Shown piece after piece: positions 19,681 to 29,136 of a stretch of 48,114 nt of DNA. Source of the DNA: Methylobacterium segetis (lineage in GTDB: Bacteria > Pseudomonadota > Alphaproteobacteria > Rhizobiales > Beijerinckiaceae); assembly GCF_004348265.1 (NCBI RefSeq), contig NZ_SMNT01000032.1, positions 1 to 48,114 on the forward strand. The letters are read 5' to 3'. Positions within the stretch are counted from its first letter, which is position 1. Each line of letters starts with the position of its first letter. The position numbers were made by a program, and so were the translations under genes. The notes under the pieces are model-generated. The model was given only the letters and a program-made list of their open reading frames with translations, did not search any database and was not told where the DNA came from.

Positions 19681-19687
19681 GCGGGCT

Positions 19688-20815
19688 CTAGTCTCGCCGG
19701 GGCGGCTGCCCCGTCAAGGGCTGCATGCCGTCCCGATGCGGCAGGAGGGGCGGCTCGTCGGCGTGGTAGAGCCGGCTCTGCAGATAACGCTCGATGGCGA
19801 AGCGCACGACCACGCCGATCGAGGCCGCGATCGGCACCGCCAGGAGCAGGCCGACGAAGCCGAACAGGGAGCCGAAGGCGAGGAGCGCGAACATCAGCCA
19901 GACCGGATGCAGGCCGACCGACTCGCCGACGAGCTTCGGCGAGATGATGTTGCCCTCCAGGAACTGCCCGACCAGGAAGACTCCGACGGTGAGGCCGATA
20001 TGCAGCCAGTCGGAGCCCGGCCAGAACTGCACCAGGGCGACGCCGACCGAGAGCAGGAATCCGGTGAGAGTGCCGACATAGGGGATGAACGTGAGGAAGC
20101 CCGCGATCAGCCCGATCAGGACGCCGAAATTCAGCCCGACGAGCCAGAGGCCCACCGCGTAGAAGGTGCCGAGGATCAGGCAGACGAGGGTCTGCCCGCG
20201 CACGAAACCGGTGATCGCGCCGTCGATCTCACGGCCGAGACGACGCACCACCGGGCGGTGGCGGGGTGGAACCCAGGAATCGAGCTTGGCGATCATCCGG
20301 TCCCAATCGACGAGAATGTAGAAGGCGACGACCGGCGTCACGACGAGGAGCGAAGCGATCGAGATCAGCGCCTGGCTCCCGGACCAGAGCGACTTCAGGA
20401 AGGTGAGGAGCCACGCGCCGCCCTGGCTCGCCAGCGTGCCGACCGAGGATTGCAGCTCGGTGAGCACATCCGTGCCGCCGATCCGTTGGAGCAGCGGCCC
20501 GACCCGCTCGGCCAGGATCCCCTGCAGGCGTGAGATCGTGCCGGGCAGCGTGGTGATCAGCGCGGCGATCTGGCTCGCGGCGAGCGGGATCACGATCAGC
20601 AGCGTGATGACGAGGACGACGACGAAGAGCGCGAGGATCAGCAGGCTCGCCGCGAGGCGCCCGAGGCCGAGCCGCTCCAGCCGGTCCGCCAGCGGGTCGA
20701 GCAGGTAGGCGAGCGCGATGCCGGCCACGAAGGGCAGAAGCACGTCGCGCAGCAGGTAGAGGAGGATCAGCAGGACGAGCGCCGCGCTGAACCCGATCAA
20801 CGTCCTGCCGCGCAT
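19688..20815 (-). CDS. AI-2E family transporter (PerM/TqsA-like)
   Basis: The 375-residue integral membrane protein has the order typical of this family. Two hydrophobic hairpins come first (TLIGFSAALVLLILLYLLRDVLLPFVAGIALAYLLDPLADRLE and LLILALFVVVLVITLLIVIPL). A soluble amphipathic region follows at about residues 80-150, and then a block of further helices with the conserved GxxIGxxAGxLxFIPYVG-like segment (GVLIGLIAGFLTFIPYVGTLTGF). Characterised relatives export autoinducer-2 or act in Na+/H+ antiport; the substrate here is unknown. ATG 20815 has AGGAA seven bases upstream. It sits directly before hdaA, an arrangement shared with many alphaproteobacteria. Confidence 0.88.
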   Translation of the reverse strand: MRGRTLIGFSAALVLLILLYLLRDVLLPFVAGIALAYLLDPLADRLERLGLGRLAASLLILALFVVVLVITLLIVIPLAASQIAALITTLPGTISRLQGILAERVGPLLQRIGGTDVLTELQSSVGTLASQGGAWLLTFLKSLWSGSQALISIASLLVVTPVVAFYILVDWDRMIAKLDSWVPPRHRPVVRRLGREIDGAITGFVRGQTLVCLILGTFYAVGLWLVGLNFGVLIGLIAGFLTFIPYVGTLTGFLLSVGVALVQFWPGSDWLHIGLTVGVFLVGQFLEGNIISPKLVGESVGLHPVWLMFALLAFGSLFGFVGLLLAVPIAASIGVVVRFAIERYLQSRLYHADEPPLLPHRDGMQPLTGQPPRRD

Positions 20816-20872
20816 CTGTCCGTTCCTACACCGTTCGACCGGCGCCGAGAGTGGGAACGAAGCTGCGCCCGA

Positions 20873-21418
20873 TCAAGGGCGCGCCCCCGGGGATCCGGTG
20901 CCGTCCCGCAGGACGCGGCCGTAGGCGGCGAGCGACAGGAGGCTCGTTCCCGCCACGATCCAGCAGCCGACCAGAACGGCTCCGCCGATGGGAAAGTCGC
21001 CAGCGCGCGCCACGAGGACGAGGGTCGCGAGGCCGATCTGCGCCGCCGTATTGAGCTTGCCGATGAGCAGAGGCCGGATCGCGAGGCGGCGGCCATTGAG
21101 CCGGGCGAGGAGGATCGCGCCGATCACGATGAGGTCGCGGGCGATCACGACCGCGAGAAGCCAGACCGGCAGCGCGCCGACGGTCGCAAGCGCCACGAAG
21201 ACGGAGACGAGAAGCGCCTTGTCGGCGAGGGGGTCGAGAAGGGCGCCGAGGCGGCTTTCCATTCCGAACCGCTTGGCGAGGAAGCCGTCCAGCGCGTCCG
21301 AGGCCCCGGCGACGACGAAGAGGGCGAGCGCCGCGCCCCAGGCGCCCTGCCCGATCAGGACGAGGATGACGGGCACGAGGCCGAGGCGGCCGAGGGTGAT
21401 GAGGTTCGGAAGGGTCAT
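20873..21418 (-). CDS. CDP-alcohol phosphatidyltransferase (PgsA-like)
   Basis: The 181-residue inner-membrane protein begins MTLPNLITLGRLGLVPVILVLI. It carries the family signature D-x2-D-G-x(n)-G-x3-D-x3-D as D41, D44, G45, G58, D62 and D66 (SDALDGFLAKRFGMESRLGALLDPLADK). The two aspartate pairs bind the metals and the CDP-linked substrate. Relatives join CDP-diacylglycerol to glycerol-3-phosphate or another alcohol, so phosphatidylglycerophosphate synthesis is likely. A second PgsA elsewhere in the genome would make another substrate possible. It starts the minus-strand block that includes the permease, hdaA, ppk and ppx, and diverges from purM. Confidence 0.85.
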   Translation of the reverse strand: MTLPNLITLGRLGLVPVILVLIGQGAWGAALALFVVAGASDALDGFLAKRFGMESRLGALLDPLADKALLVSVFVALATVGALPVWLLAVVIARDLIVIGAILLARLNGRRLAIRPLLIGKLNTAAQIGLATLVLVARAGDFPIGGAVLVGCWIVAGTSLLSLAAYGRVLRDGTGSPGARP

Positions 21419-21632
21419 GCGGTGACCGGCAAGGCGCACGGCTCGCCTCTGCGGCCGACGCCACCGCCGTGCTAGCATCCGCGAGCGGATATGCAGAAGC
21501 CTGATCGACCGGCGCGGCCGCGACGCCCGGCTCTCCTTCGGGGTGGCGACGCACGGTGCGGGCGGAGCCGACTCGCCCTTCCCGCCGCAACCCGGTAGAG
21601 GAACCGCGGGATCGCGGCTGGGACGAGCGAGC

Positions 21633-22691
21633 ATGACGGACAAGGGGCTGACCTACGCGCAGGCGGGCGTCGACATCGATGCCGGCAACGCCATGGTCGA
21701 GACGATCAAGCCGCTGGTGCGCGCGACGCGCCGCCCCGGGGCGGATGCCGAGATCGGCGGATTCGGCGGCCTGTTCGACCTCAAGGCCGCGGGCTTCAAG
21801 GACGCGATCCTCGTAGCGGCGAATGACGGCGTCGGCACCAAGGTGAAGATCGCGATCGAGACGGGGCGCCACGCGACGATCGGCATCGACCTCGTGGCAA
21901 TGTGCGTCAACGACATCATCGTCCAGGGCGCCGAGCCGCTCTTCTTCCTGGATTACTACGCCACCGGGAAGCTCGTGCCCGGCGTCGGCGCCGACATCGT
22001 GCGGGGCATCGCCGATGGGTGCCGGCAGGCCGGCTGCGCGCTGATCGGCGGCGAGACCGCCGAGATGCCGGGCCTGTACGAAGGCCAGGATTACGACCTC
22101 GCGGGCTTCGCCGTGGGTGCGGCCGAGCGCGGCACGCTGCTGCCGCGTGACGGGATCGCCCCGGGCGATGGGGTGCTCGGCCTGCCCTCATCCGGCGTGC
22201 ACTCGAACGGCTTCTCGCTGGTGCGCCGGATCGTGGCGAAGACCGGCTTGGCCTGGGACGCACCCGCTCCGTTCGCGCAAGGGGTGAGCCTCGGCGAGGC
22301 GCTTCTGGAGCCGACCCGGATCTACGTGAAGCCGCTGCTCGCCGCGCTCGGCGCGAACCACGGCATCAAGGCTCTCGCGCACATCACGGGCGGAGGGTTT
22401 CCCGACAACCTGCCCCGCGTGCTGCCGGACGGCGTCGGCATCGAGATCGACCTCTCGGCCGTCGCGCCGCCTCCCGTCTTCGGCTGGCTCGCCCGCGAGG
22501 GCGGCGTGGCCGAGCCCGAGATGCTCCGCACGTTCAATTGCGGCATCGGTATGGTGATCGTGGCCGCGGCGGCTGAGGTCGAGGCGGTGGCCGAGGCCCT
22601 GAGAGCGGCCGGCGAGGCGCCGGTGCGGCTCGGGCGGATCACCGAGCGAGGGGCGGAGCCCGTCACCTTCACGGGCGCCCTCGCGCTGTGA
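21633..22691 (+). CDS. purM: Phosphoribosylformylglycinamidine cyclo-ligase (AIR synthetase)
   Basis: The 352-residue protein closes the imidazole ring of FGAM to AIR with ATP, step 5 of purine synthesis. Signatures are [14 protein letters not shown] at the N-terminus, [53 protein letters not shown] and the [17 protein letters not shown] loop. The start is ATG 21633, preceded by GGGACGAGCG. Its stop overlaps the GTG of purN by four bases (GTGA), which indicates translational coupling. Confidence 0.97.
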   Translation: MTDKGLTYAQAGVDIDAGNAMVETIKPLVRATRRPGADAEIGGFGGLFDLKAAGFKDAILVAANDGVGTKVKIAIETGRHATIGIDLVAMCVNDIIVQGAEPLFFLDYYATGKLVPGVGADIVRGIADGCRQAGCALIGGETAEMPGLYEGQDYDLAGFAVGAAERGTLLPRDGIAPGDGVLGLPSSGVHSNGFSLVRRIVAKTGLAWDAPAPFAQGVSLGEALLEPTRIYVKPLLAALGANHGIKALAHITGGGFPDNLPRVLPDGVGIEIDLSAVAPPPVFGWLAREGGVAEPEMLRTFNCGIGMVIVAAAAEVEAVAEALRAAGEAPVRLGRITERGAEPVTFTGALAL

Positions 22692-23353
22692 CGGGCGCCA
22701 TGCGCAAGCCCCGCGTCGCGATCCTGATCTCGGGGCGCGGCTCGAACATGGTCTCGCTGATCGAGGCGGCGCAGGCGCCCGATTTCCCGGCCGAGATCGT
22801 GCTCGTTCTGTCGAACCGGCCCGAGGCGGCGGGACTCGCGCGCGCCTCGGAGGCGGGAATCCCGGCCCGCGCGATCGACCACCGGGCCTATCCCGACCGG
22901 GCGAGCTTCGACGCGGCGCTGCAGGCGGCGCTCGAAGCGGAGAGGATCGACCTCGTCTGCCTCGCCGGCTTCATGCGGATCTTCACGCCGGGTTTCGTCG
23001 AGGCGTGGTCGGGCCGGATGCTCAACATCCACCCCTCGCTGCTGCCCCTGTTCCGGGGCACCCACACGCACGAGCAGGCGCTCGCGGCGGGCGTGCGCCT
23101 GCATGGCTGCACGGTGCATTTCGTGGTGCCGGAACTCGACGCCGGGCCGATCGTGGCGCAGGCGGCCGTGCCGGTCCGTCCGGGCGACGATGCCGACAGC
23201 CTCGCGGCGCGCGTAATCGTCGAGGAGCACCGCCTCTACCCTGCCGCGCTCGCCCTGGTGGCAGGAGGGAGGGCGCGGCTCGCAGAGGGTCGGGTCGTGT
23301 TCGACGAGGCTCTGCCGCGGGCGCAGGGCGCCCTCCTGAGCCTCGTCGCGTAG
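22688..23353 (+). CDS. purN: Phosphoribosylglycinamide formyltransferase (GART)
   Basis: The 221-residue enzyme transfers formyl from 10-formyl-THF to GAR, step 3 of purine synthesis, and so draws on the folate C1 pool that matters to a methylotroph. Motifs are [14 protein letters not shown] (phosphate loop), [13 protein letters not shown], the catalytic [20 protein letters not shown] with the Asn and His, and [15 protein letters not shown] with the Asp. The start is GTG 22688, overlapping the purM stop; an ATG four codons downstream (MRKPRVA) is possible. Confidence 0.96.
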   Translation: MTGAMRKPRVAILISGRGSNMVSLIEAAQAPDFPAEIVLVLSNRPEAAGLARASEAGIPARAIDHRAYPDRASFDAALQAALEAERIDLVCLAGFMRIFTPGFVEAWSGRMLNIHPSLLPLFRGTHTHEQALAAGVRLHGCTVHFVVPELDAGPIVAQAAVPVRPGDDADSLAARVIVEEHRLYPAALALVAGGRARLAEGRVVFDEALPRAQGALLSLVA

Positions 23354-23368
23354 CGGGAATGCTCCCGC
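23353..23368 (+). terminator. Short hairpin after purN
   Basis: GCGGGA-ATGC-TCCCGC directly at the purN stop, between convergent genes. The stem is short, so this is a weak terminator candidate. Confidence 0.35.
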
Positions 23369-23389
23369 GTCAGGGACGAGCGCCGCGGC

Positions 23390-23752
23390 TCAGACCGGGC
23401 GCTGCAGCTTGCAGGAATCGAGAGCCGACAGCGCCTTCGCGCGGGCCGAATCGTTGAAGTAGCCGGTCGTGCGGTAGGCCTCGATCTCGGACTCGTCGAG
23501 GGTGCGCAGCGTCTGCTTGGCGTAGCAGCCGCAGGGGCGCTCCAGCGAGGCTTCCGACGCGCTGGTGAGGCGGGCCTGGATCACCGCGCAGGCGTGGCGC
23601 ACGCGGCTCTCGAGGTTGGCCTTCGGTGCCGTGCGGAGCGCCGGGTCGGGCTGGTACTGCTCGAAGGGAGCCGAGGAGCCACCGGCGAGGGCGGCGGTCG
23701 CGCCGAGCGCGAGCAGGCCGGCGGCGATCAGCGTGGAGAAGCGGCGGGTCAT
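23390..23752 (-). CDS. Small secreted protein with four cysteines
   Basis: The 120-residue precursor has a clear signal peptide (MTRRFSTLIAAGLLALGATAALAGG, cleavage near residue 24). The mature domain has four cysteines, HACAVIQARL, RPCGCYAKQTL and DSCKL, which could pair as two disulfides in the periplasm. The helical segments SEASLERPCGCYAKQTLRTLDESEIEAYRTTG resemble small helical periplasmic proteins, but I do not recognise a family. It lies between convergent purN and the ndk gene. Confidence 0.7.
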   Translation of the reverse strand: MTRRFSTLIAAGLLALGATAALAGGSSAPFEQYQPDPALRTAPKANLESRVRHACAVIQARLTSASEASLERPCGCYAKQTLRTLDESEIEAYRTTGYFNDSARAKALSALDSCKLQRPV

Positions 23753-23934
23753 GGTGGAATGAGTCCGTTGGCAGGCGCGTGGAACCTTCGCCGTTGGACT
23801 CCTCGCTACCCCGCCCCGTCAAGGGCGCCCCGGCCACACCGCATCCCGATCGTGAGATCCGGCAAAACGGCGTCGCCGAAGGCGCATCGGTGTGGCGCGG
23901 CGGTCACCGCGGACCGCCGGCGCCAGGTCCGCCC

Positions 23935-24357
23935 TCAGCCGGCGATGTCGCTGTCCTGGAAGAACTGCGCGATCTCGATCCGGGCGTTCTCGGCGCTGTC
24001 CGAACCGTGCACGGTGTTCTCGCCGACCGACTCGGCGAACTTCTTGCGGATCGTGCCCTCGGCGGCCTGGGCCGGGTTCGTCGCGCCCATCACCTCGCGG
24101 TACTTCGCAACCGCGTTCTCTCCCTCGAGAACCTGCACCACGACCGGGCCCGAGGTCATGAACTCGACGAGCTCGCCGAAGAACGGGCGCTCCTTGTGCA
24201 CCTCGTAGAACTTTTCCGCCTGCGCGCGGCTCATCTGAATGCGGCGCTGGCCGACGATGCGCAGGCCCGCCTCCTCGATCACGGCATTGACCGCGCCGGT
24301 GAGGTTCCGCCGGGTGGCGTCGGGCTTGAGGATGGAGAAGGTGCGCTCGGTGGCCAT
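23935..24357 (-). CDS. ndk: Nucleoside diphosphate kinase
   Basis: The 140-residue protein is a typical NDK. It has [12 protein letters not shown] at the N-terminus, the [25 protein letters not shown] core, and the catalytic histidine H117 in ENTVHGSDS, which is phosphorylated in the ping-pong transfer of gamma-phosphate from ATP to other NDPs. ATG 24357 has CGGACGG a few bases upstream. A good promoter (TTGAGA-N17-TATAAG) lies upstream and is listed separately. Confidence 0.97.
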   Translation of the reverse strand: MATERTFSILKPDATRRNLTGAVNAVIEEAGLRIVGQRRIQMSRAQAEKFYEVHKERPFFGELVEFMTSGPVVVQVLEGENAVAKYREVMGATNPAQAAEGTIRKKFAESVGENTVHGSDSAENARIEIAQFFQDSDIAG

Positions 24358-24420
24358 GATCCGTCCGGGTTTCTCGTGTCGGGAAAGCGTGGGCGAGCGG
24401 AAAACCGCTTCGGCGCCGGG

Positions 24421-24449
24421 CTTATAGCGGGGGCGATGCCCGCTCTCAA
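24421..24449 (-). promoter_or_regulatory. Sigma-70-type promoter of ndk
   Basis: On the minus strand TTGAGA (24449-24444), a 17-base spacer and TATAAG (24426-24421) give a predicted transcription start near 24414 and a leader of about 57 bases before the ndk ATG. This is one of the clearest promoter matches in the window. Confidence 0.6.
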
Positions 24450-24606
24450 CCCGAGCACGGGCCGGGGCGGAGCATGTTCGGCGGACCCCGAATATGGCGT
24501 TGCCGCAACACTGCCGAAAAATCGCCAGAAAGCCACCGTTGATTGCACCTCCGACTCCCCCCTCCCGCCGAGCCTGCGCGCAGGCCCCAGCCCAGGAGAC
24601 CAGGAC

Positions 24607-25152
24607 ATGCGTATCGCCCTCTCGTCCGCCCTCAGTCTCGCCGGTATCGCGGGGGCCCATGCCGACACGGCCAAGGACCCCTCGGGGACGTGGCTGACGG
24701 AGGATGGCCGGGCGAAGATCCGCCTCGATCGCTGCGGCCCCGCCCAGGCGAATGTCTGCGGCAAGGTGGTCTGGCTCAAGGTGCCGAACACGGATGCGGG
24801 CACGCCGCGCACGGACCTGAAGAACCCGGACCCGAAGAAGCGCACCCGCCCGATCATCGGCCTGCCGCTCATCGATGGGCTGAAGCCGGACGAGGCCAAG
24901 TTCTCGGGTGAGATCTACAACGCCGACGAGGGAAAGACCTATCAGGTCAGTCTGGAGCGCGAGAGCGGCAGCGAGCTCAGCGTGACCGGCTGCCTGCTCA
25001 AGGTTCTCTGCGGCTCGCAGACCTGGACCAAGGTGCCGGACGTGAACCAGCAGGCCGCCGTGGTGACACCGGAGCCCGGCGCCAAGCCGGCGCCGAAAGC
25101 CGCCGCGAAGCCGGCCGCACCCGCCGCCAAGGCCGACAAGCCTGCCGAGTGA
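24607..25152 (+). CDS. DUF2147 domain secreted protein
   Basis: The 181-residue precursor has a short signal peptide ([19 protein letters not shown]). The DUF2147 core follows: [91 protein letters not shown]. Members are small beta-barrel proteins of the periplasm or outer membrane with lipocalin-like features and no agreed function. The last 45 residues are a Pro/Ala/Lys-rich tail ([21 protein letters not shown]) that may span to peptidoglycan or be disordered. ATG 24607 has AGGAG eight bases upstream. Confidence 0.88.
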   Translation: MRIALSSALSLAGIAGAHADTAKDPSGTWLTEDGRAKIRLDRCGPAQANVCGKVVWLKVPNTDAGTPRTDLKNPDPKKRTRPIIGLPLIDGLKPDEAKFSGEIYNADEGKTYQVSLERESGSELSVTGCLLKVLCGSQTWTKVPDVNQQAAVVTPEPGAKPAPKAAAKPAAPAAKADKPAE

Positions 25153-25157
25153 GGCCC

Positions 25158-25186
25158 TCGCCCCTCCCCTGTTCGGGGAGGGGCGA
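25158..25186. terminator. Bidirectional terminator hairpin
   Basis: TCGCCCCTCCCC-TGTTC-GGGGAGGGGCGA, perfect 12-bp arms in the 38 bases between the convergent DUF2147 and GST genes. Position and symmetry fit a terminator that serves both strands, although T-runs are lacking. Confidence 0.65.
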
Positions 25187-25190
25187 CCTC

Positions 25191-25826
25191 TCAGATCGCG
25201 GCGAGCCCCCGCTGCACGGCCGGACGCGCCAGGACCCGGTCGAGCCAAGCCTTCACGTTCGGCAGCGGACCGACGTCGATGCCCTGCTTCTCGTGGAACT
25301 TGGCCCAGGTGAGCGTGGCCATGTCGGCGACGGAGTAATCGCCCGCGAGGTAGTCCCGCCCGGCCAAGCGGTGATCAAGCACGCCGTAGAGGCGGTTTGC
25401 CTCCGCCGTGAAGCGGTCGATCGCGTAGGGGATCTTCTCCTGCGCGTAGATGCGGAAATGGTGCGCTTGGCCGAGCATCGGCCCGAAGCCCCCCACCTGC
25501 CAGAACAGCCACTCGTCGACCGCCACCCGCGCCCGCTCGTCGGCCGGGTAGAACTGGCCGGTCTTGCGGCCGAGATATTGCAGGATCGCGCCCGATTCGA
25601 AGATCGTGATCGGCTGCCCTCCCGGGCCGTCCGGATCGACGATCGCGGGAATCTTGTTGTTCGGCGAGATCCGCAGGAAATCGGGCGCCATCTGCTCGCC
25701 CTTGCCGATGTTCACGGGCACCACCCGATAGGGCAGCCCGCATTCCTCGAGCATGATCGGGATCTTCCAGCCGTTCGGCGTGCTCCAGGTGTGCACGTCG
25801 ATGGGTGTGCCCGTGACGGCGGCCAT
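25191..25826 (-). CDS. Nu-class glutathione S-transferase (YfcG/Ure2p-like)
   Basis: The 211-residue protein has an N-terminal thioredoxin-like domain beginning [21 protein letters not shown]. The TPNGWKI segment (about residues 16-22) is typical of the YfcG/YghU group, which uses Thr/Asn near glutathione rather than the classical Tyr. [13 protein letters not shown] and [19 protein letters not shown], the cis-Pro and ES glutathione contacts, follow. The helical C-terminal domain contains [12 protein letters not shown]. Relatives act as disulfide-bond oxidoreductases that bind two glutathiones or GSSG. ATG 25826 has CAGGAG eight bases upstream. Confidence 0.9.
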   Translation of the reverse strand: MAAVTGTPIDVHTWSTPNGWKIPIMLEECGLPYRVVPVNIGKGEQMAPDFLRISPNNKIPAIVDPDGPGGQPITIFESGAILQYLGRKTGQFYPADERARVAVDEWLFWQVGGFGPMLGQAHHFRIYAQEKIPYAIDRFTAEANRLYGVLDHRLAGRDYLAGDYSVADMATLTWAKFHEKQGIDVGPLPNVKAWLDRVLARPAVQRGLAAI

Positions 25827-26087
25827 GGTGCCTGCTCCTGAAGGATGTCCACGGTCCGCCCGGCTCAGCGCCTGGCCCGTGCGGACCCTCGCGCAGCTAG
25901 CCCAGATTCCGGGATGGCCTCAAGGGTTCCGCGCGGATCCGTCACGATCGCGAGATCGCGCCCGGCTTGGCGGGGACGGCGGGTTCGCGCCTCGGCACGC
26001 CCTCTTGCCGTTCGGGCCCATCGGCGCTGTGATGGTCGCCGCGCACGGCCGCGCCCGCGGCCTGCGGCAGGTCGGGGATCCATCACG

Positions 26088-26357
26088 ATGCTCTCACGTC
26101 TCATCGTCGCGGCGCTCGCCGCGCCGCTCTTCCTCGTGCAGCCCGCGCTCGCCAAGGATCCGCCGGCGGCCAAGCCTGCCGCTGCCGAGCCCGCGGCCAA
26201 GGAACTCACGCCCGGCCAGAGTGCGGCCCGCGAGCGCCAGAAGAAGTGCGGCGCCGAGTGGCGCGGCCTCTCCGCGACCGAGAAGACCGCCCAGGGGCCG
26301 AAATGGCCGCAATATTTCAGCAAGTGCGTCAAGCGCCTGAAGCAGCAGAAGGCGTGA
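26088..26357 (+). CDS. Small secreted protein, PsiF-like pattern
   Basis: The 89-residue precursor has a signal peptide (MLSRLIVAALAAPLFLVQPALA), a short Ala/Pro/Lys-rich linker, and a basic module ERQKKCGAEWRGLSATEKTAQGPKWPQYFSKCVKRLK with two cysteines. The C-x(n)-[FY]xxxC spacing recalls PsiF-type repeats, but the match is loose and I would not transfer a phosphate-starvation role. The ribosome site GGGGATCC precedes ATG 26088. The about 260 bases between the GST start and this gene show nothing else that I can identify. Confidence 0.65.
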   Translation: MLSRLIVAALAAPLFLVQPALAKDPPAAKPAAAEPAAKELTPGQSAARERQKKCGAEWRGLSATEKTAQGPKWPQYFSKCVKRLKQQKA

Positions 26358-26421
26358 GAGCGAACCTCCGGACCGTCCCGCGGGTTCTTCGCCGGCGGAG
26401 GAGGCGAGGAGGCTGCGAGGA

Positions 26422-26838
26422 ATGATGGGTGAGCGACGCGCCCTGCAACGCGTGGTGGCCCTGGCCGCCGTGATCCCGATCTCGGCCGGGCTCTACGGAG
26501 TGTTGTTCGGGATCAACGGACTCGCGGGCGGCGTCGAGAACGTCTCGGCCGACAGTCATTTCCGCTACCTGTCGGGCCTCCTGACCGGCATCGGCCTGCT
26601 GTTCTGGTCTTGCGTGCCCGGCATCGAGGGAAAGACGCGTCTGTTCCGCTTCCTCACCCTCGTCGTGGTGCTCGGTGGTCTCGCCCGGCTTCTCGGGCTC
26701 TACCTTACCGGGCTGCCCTCGCTCACGATGCTCGCGGCCCTCGGAGTGGAACTGGTGCTGACCCCCCTCCTCTGCCTCTGGCAGGCGCGGGTCGCGGCGC
26801 GCGCCGGTGAGGCCGCGCCCCTGCCGAGGGACGTGTGA
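26422..26838 (+). CDS. DUF4345 membrane protein
   Basis: The 138-residue protein has four predicted membrane helices. It carries the DUF4345 hallmark SADSHFRYLSGLLTGIGLLFWSCVPGIEGKTRLFRFLTLVVVLGGLARLLGL. The family is widespread in proteobacteria; its function is not known. The start region has GAGGAGG and GCGAGGA ahead of tandem ATG codons at 26422. It precedes the efflux operon by 70 bases on the same strand and might be co-transcribed with it, although the gap is larger than the tight overlaps within that operon. Confidence 0.82.
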   Translation: MMGERRALQRVVALAAVIPISAGLYGVLFGINGLAGGVENVSADSHFRYLSGLLTGIGLLFWSCVPGIEGKTRLFRFLTLVVVLGGLARLLGLYLTGLPSLTMLAALGVELVLTPLLCLWQARVAARAGEAAPLPRDV

Positions 26839-26908
26839 CGATGCCGCGCGCGATTGGCCCCCGCCGTCACGCGCAGCCGCCCGGGCGGGACGCCTCGGGG
26901 TTCGCCGG

Positions 26909-28936
26909 ATGAGCGGGGCCGTCGCCCCCGCATCGTCGCGGATCGATCGCTGGCTCGACCGGATCGAGGCCGTCGTGCCTCGCCCCTCCGCCTGGGCCTT
27001 CGCCCTGCGGATCTGGCTCGCGATGATGCTCGCGCTCTACGCGGCCTTCTGGCTTCAGCTCGAGAGCGCTTCGTCGGCGGCCGTCTGCGTGGCAATCCTC
27101 GCCCAGCCCAAGCGCGGGCAGGCCCTGTCGAAGGCGTTCTACCGCTTCTTCGGCACGCTCGTCGGGGCCGCCGTCGCACTCCTTCTCGTGGCCGCTTTCG
27201 GGCAGGACCGCGTGCTGCTCCTCGTGAGCTTCACGGTGTGGCTGTCGCTGTGCGTGTTCGTTGCCAACTTCCTGCAGGACACCCGCGCCTACGGCGCGAT
27301 GCTATCCGGCTACACGGTGGCGATCATCGCGATCGCCAACATCGACACGCCTGAGGCCGCGTTCGACTCGGCCGTATCCCGGGTGGCCGCGATCGCGGTC
27401 GGGATCGTCTCCATCACGTTCATCAACGACGCGCTCGCCTCGCCCACGACTTGGCAATCCCTGCGCACGAGCCTGTCGGACGTCCTCGACCGGGTGACGG
27501 CCTTCGCCCATGTCTGCCTAACGCGGGGCGATCCGGGACCGGAGGCGGCGCTCGGCCAGATCAGGGCCATCGCCCCCCTGCGGGCCGATGCCGGCGCCGT
27601 CGCGGGCGAGCTCGACGACGGCCCGCAGCGGGCGGCAGGGACCCGCAGCGCGATCGCGGCGCTCTACGCCGTCTCAGCCTGCGCCCGCACCTTCGCCATC
27701 GCGGTCGGGTGGATGGGGGCCCCGACGCCGGCGGTCGAGGAGGCCCGCGGGATCTGCGCGCGCCTGACCGGAGAGGGGCGCCCGAGCGCGCGAAGCCTCG
27801 CGGAGGCGCGGGCCCGCCTCTGCGAGCTCCTGCGGACAGCGGCGATGCGGGACGAGCCCGACGTCGACGAGGTGCTCGCCCTTCAGCGCGCCCTCGACCT
27901 TGCCCGCGCCCTCGACTTCGCCCGCGATGGGCTCGGCTCGCTCAGCGAGGGCAACCGGCCGCTGCGCGACGTGAGGCTGCCGACGCACCGCGACTTCGCG
28001 GTGGCTCTGCGCGCTGCCGCGCGGATCGCCCTCGCCTTCGGCCTCACCTGCCTGCTCTTCGTCTTCGCCGGCTGGCCCGCCACCTCCTTCGCCCTGGTAC
28101 AGGTCGCGGCGACGGGCGCCCTGTCCTCCCTCAACCCGGATCCGAAGAAGTTCGCCAACGGCGTGCTTATCGGGATGAGCCTCGCCTCGGCCGCGGCGGG
28201 CATCGTGCTCTTCGTGGTGCTGGCCGGGGGGCAGGGCTTCCCGCTCCTCGCCATCGCGATGGCGCCGGTGATCTTCCTCGCCTGCTTCCTCAGCCTGCGG
28301 CCGGCCACCTTCGGGATCGGCTTCATCCTGCTCGTGTTCTTTCCCGTCCTCGTGTCGCCCGCCAATCCTCAGGTCTACGATCTGCAGGTGTTCGTGCAGA
28401 ACGCCCTGCTCGTGCTCGTCGCCGCCGGGATCCTCTGGCTGACCGTCCGCCTCGTGCTGCCGGTCTCGCCGGAACAGGCGCGCCGCTACGCCTTCGAATC
28501 GGCGCGACGGGATCTGCGCGACGCGCTCGTCGGCGAGGGCGGCGACGCCACGACCCGCACGAGCCTCAACAGCGACAGGCTGTTCCAGTACGCGCAGGTG
28601 AATACGGGGTCCGAGCCCGTGCGCAAACGCCGCCTGGAACTCGCCTTCGCCATCGCGCAACTCGAGGCCTCCGCGGCGCGCGCGCACGCGCAACTGCGCG
28701 CGCTCTGGCCCGATCCGGGGCTGAGGCAGGTCTCCGTGCGGGGGCGCCTGCTCCTCGACGAGGAGCGGTTCGGCGAGATCCCGGAGGCGGCCGCCGATCT
28801 CCTGCGGGCGGCGCGTCACCGTGGGCGGGAGATCGAGCTCGGCGCCGCCCGCGCGGCGAGCGACCTCGTCGCGTCCGCGCACGTCATCGGGCGTCACCGG
28901 CGGTTCCTGCACCGCCTCGGCCTGCCGGGATCGTGA
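26909..28936 (+). CDS. FUSC family inner-membrane efflux protein (AaeB-like)
   Basis: The 675-residue protein has two blocks of about six membrane helices each. The first covers about residues 25-175 (WAFALRIWLAMMLALYAAFWLQLESASSAAVCVAILAQPKRGQALSKAFYR). The second covers about 365-525 (ALRAAARIALAFGLTCLLFVFAGWPATSFALVQVAA, then a further helical array). Cytoplasmic helical regions separate and follow them. QP-x(2)-G-x(5)-K-x(2)-RxxGT is the FUSC signature. AaeB-type proteins export aromatic carboxylic acids with the HlyD-type partner encoded downstream. Its TGA overlaps a potential GTG of the next gene. The start at ATG 26909 is chosen because further upstream sequence overlaps the DUF4345 gene and is Arg/Pro-rich. 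Confidence 0.88.
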   Translation: MSGAVAPASSRIDRWLDRIEAVVPRPSAWAFALRIWLAMMLALYAAFWLQLESASSAAVCVAILAQPKRGQALSKAFYRFFGTLVGAAVALLLVAAFGQDRVLLLVSFTVWLSLCVFVANFLQDTRAYGAMLSGYTVAIIAIANIDTPEAAFDSAVSRVAAIAVGIVSITFINDALASPTTWQSLRTSLSDVLDRVTAFAHVCLTRGDPGPEAALGQIRAIAPLRADAGAVAGELDDGPQRAAGTRSAIAALYAVSACARTFAIAVGWMGAPTPAVEEARGICARLTGEGRPSARSLAEARARLCELLRTAAMRDEPDVDEVLALQRALDLARALDFARDGLGSLSEGNRPLRDVRLPTHRDFAVALRAAARIALAFGLTCLLFVFAGWPATSFALVQVAATGALSSLNPDPKKFANGVLIGMSLASAAAGIVLFVVLAGGQGFPLLAIAMAPVIFLACFLSLRPATFGIGFILLVFFPVLVSPANPQVYDLQVFVQNALLVLVAAGILWLTVRLVLPVSPEQARRYAFESARRDLRDALVGEGGDATTRTSLNSDRLFQYAQVNTGSEPVRKRRLELAFAIAQLEASAARAHAQLRALWPDPGLRQVSVRGRLLLDEERFGEIPEAAADLLRAARHRGREIELGAARAASDLVASAHVIGRHRRFLHRLGLPGS

Positions 28937-28941
28937 CCGCC

Positions 28942-29136
28942 ATGCACCGCGACCTCGACCTCGGCGGCATCCTGATCTCACCCTTCGTGGCCTATGCCGC
29001 CGCTTCCCTCGTCATCCTGGTGCTGATGCGCGCCCTCTTCGCGCGGATCCGCCTCGCCCGGTACGTCGCCAACCCGCCCCTCGTCGAGGCCGGGCTCTAC
29101 ATCTGCATCGTCGCCCTGATGGTCGCCCTGTTCTGA
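28942..29136 (+). CDS. DUF1656 small membrane protein (AaeX-like)
   Basis: The 64-residue protein has two membrane helices (ISPFVAYAAASLVILVLMRALFARI and PPLVEAGLYICIVALMVALF) and the conserved segment DLDLGGILISPF. DUF1656 proteins are the small third component of AaeXAB-type efflux systems. A GTG at 28933 overlapping the FUSC stop is an alternative start, adding three residues. Its TGA shares one base with the ATG of the HlyD gene (TGATG), so the three genes form a tightly coupled operon. Confidence 0.9.
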   Translation: MHRDLDLGGILISPFVAYAAASLVILVLMRALFARIRLARYVANPPLVEAGLYICIVALMVALF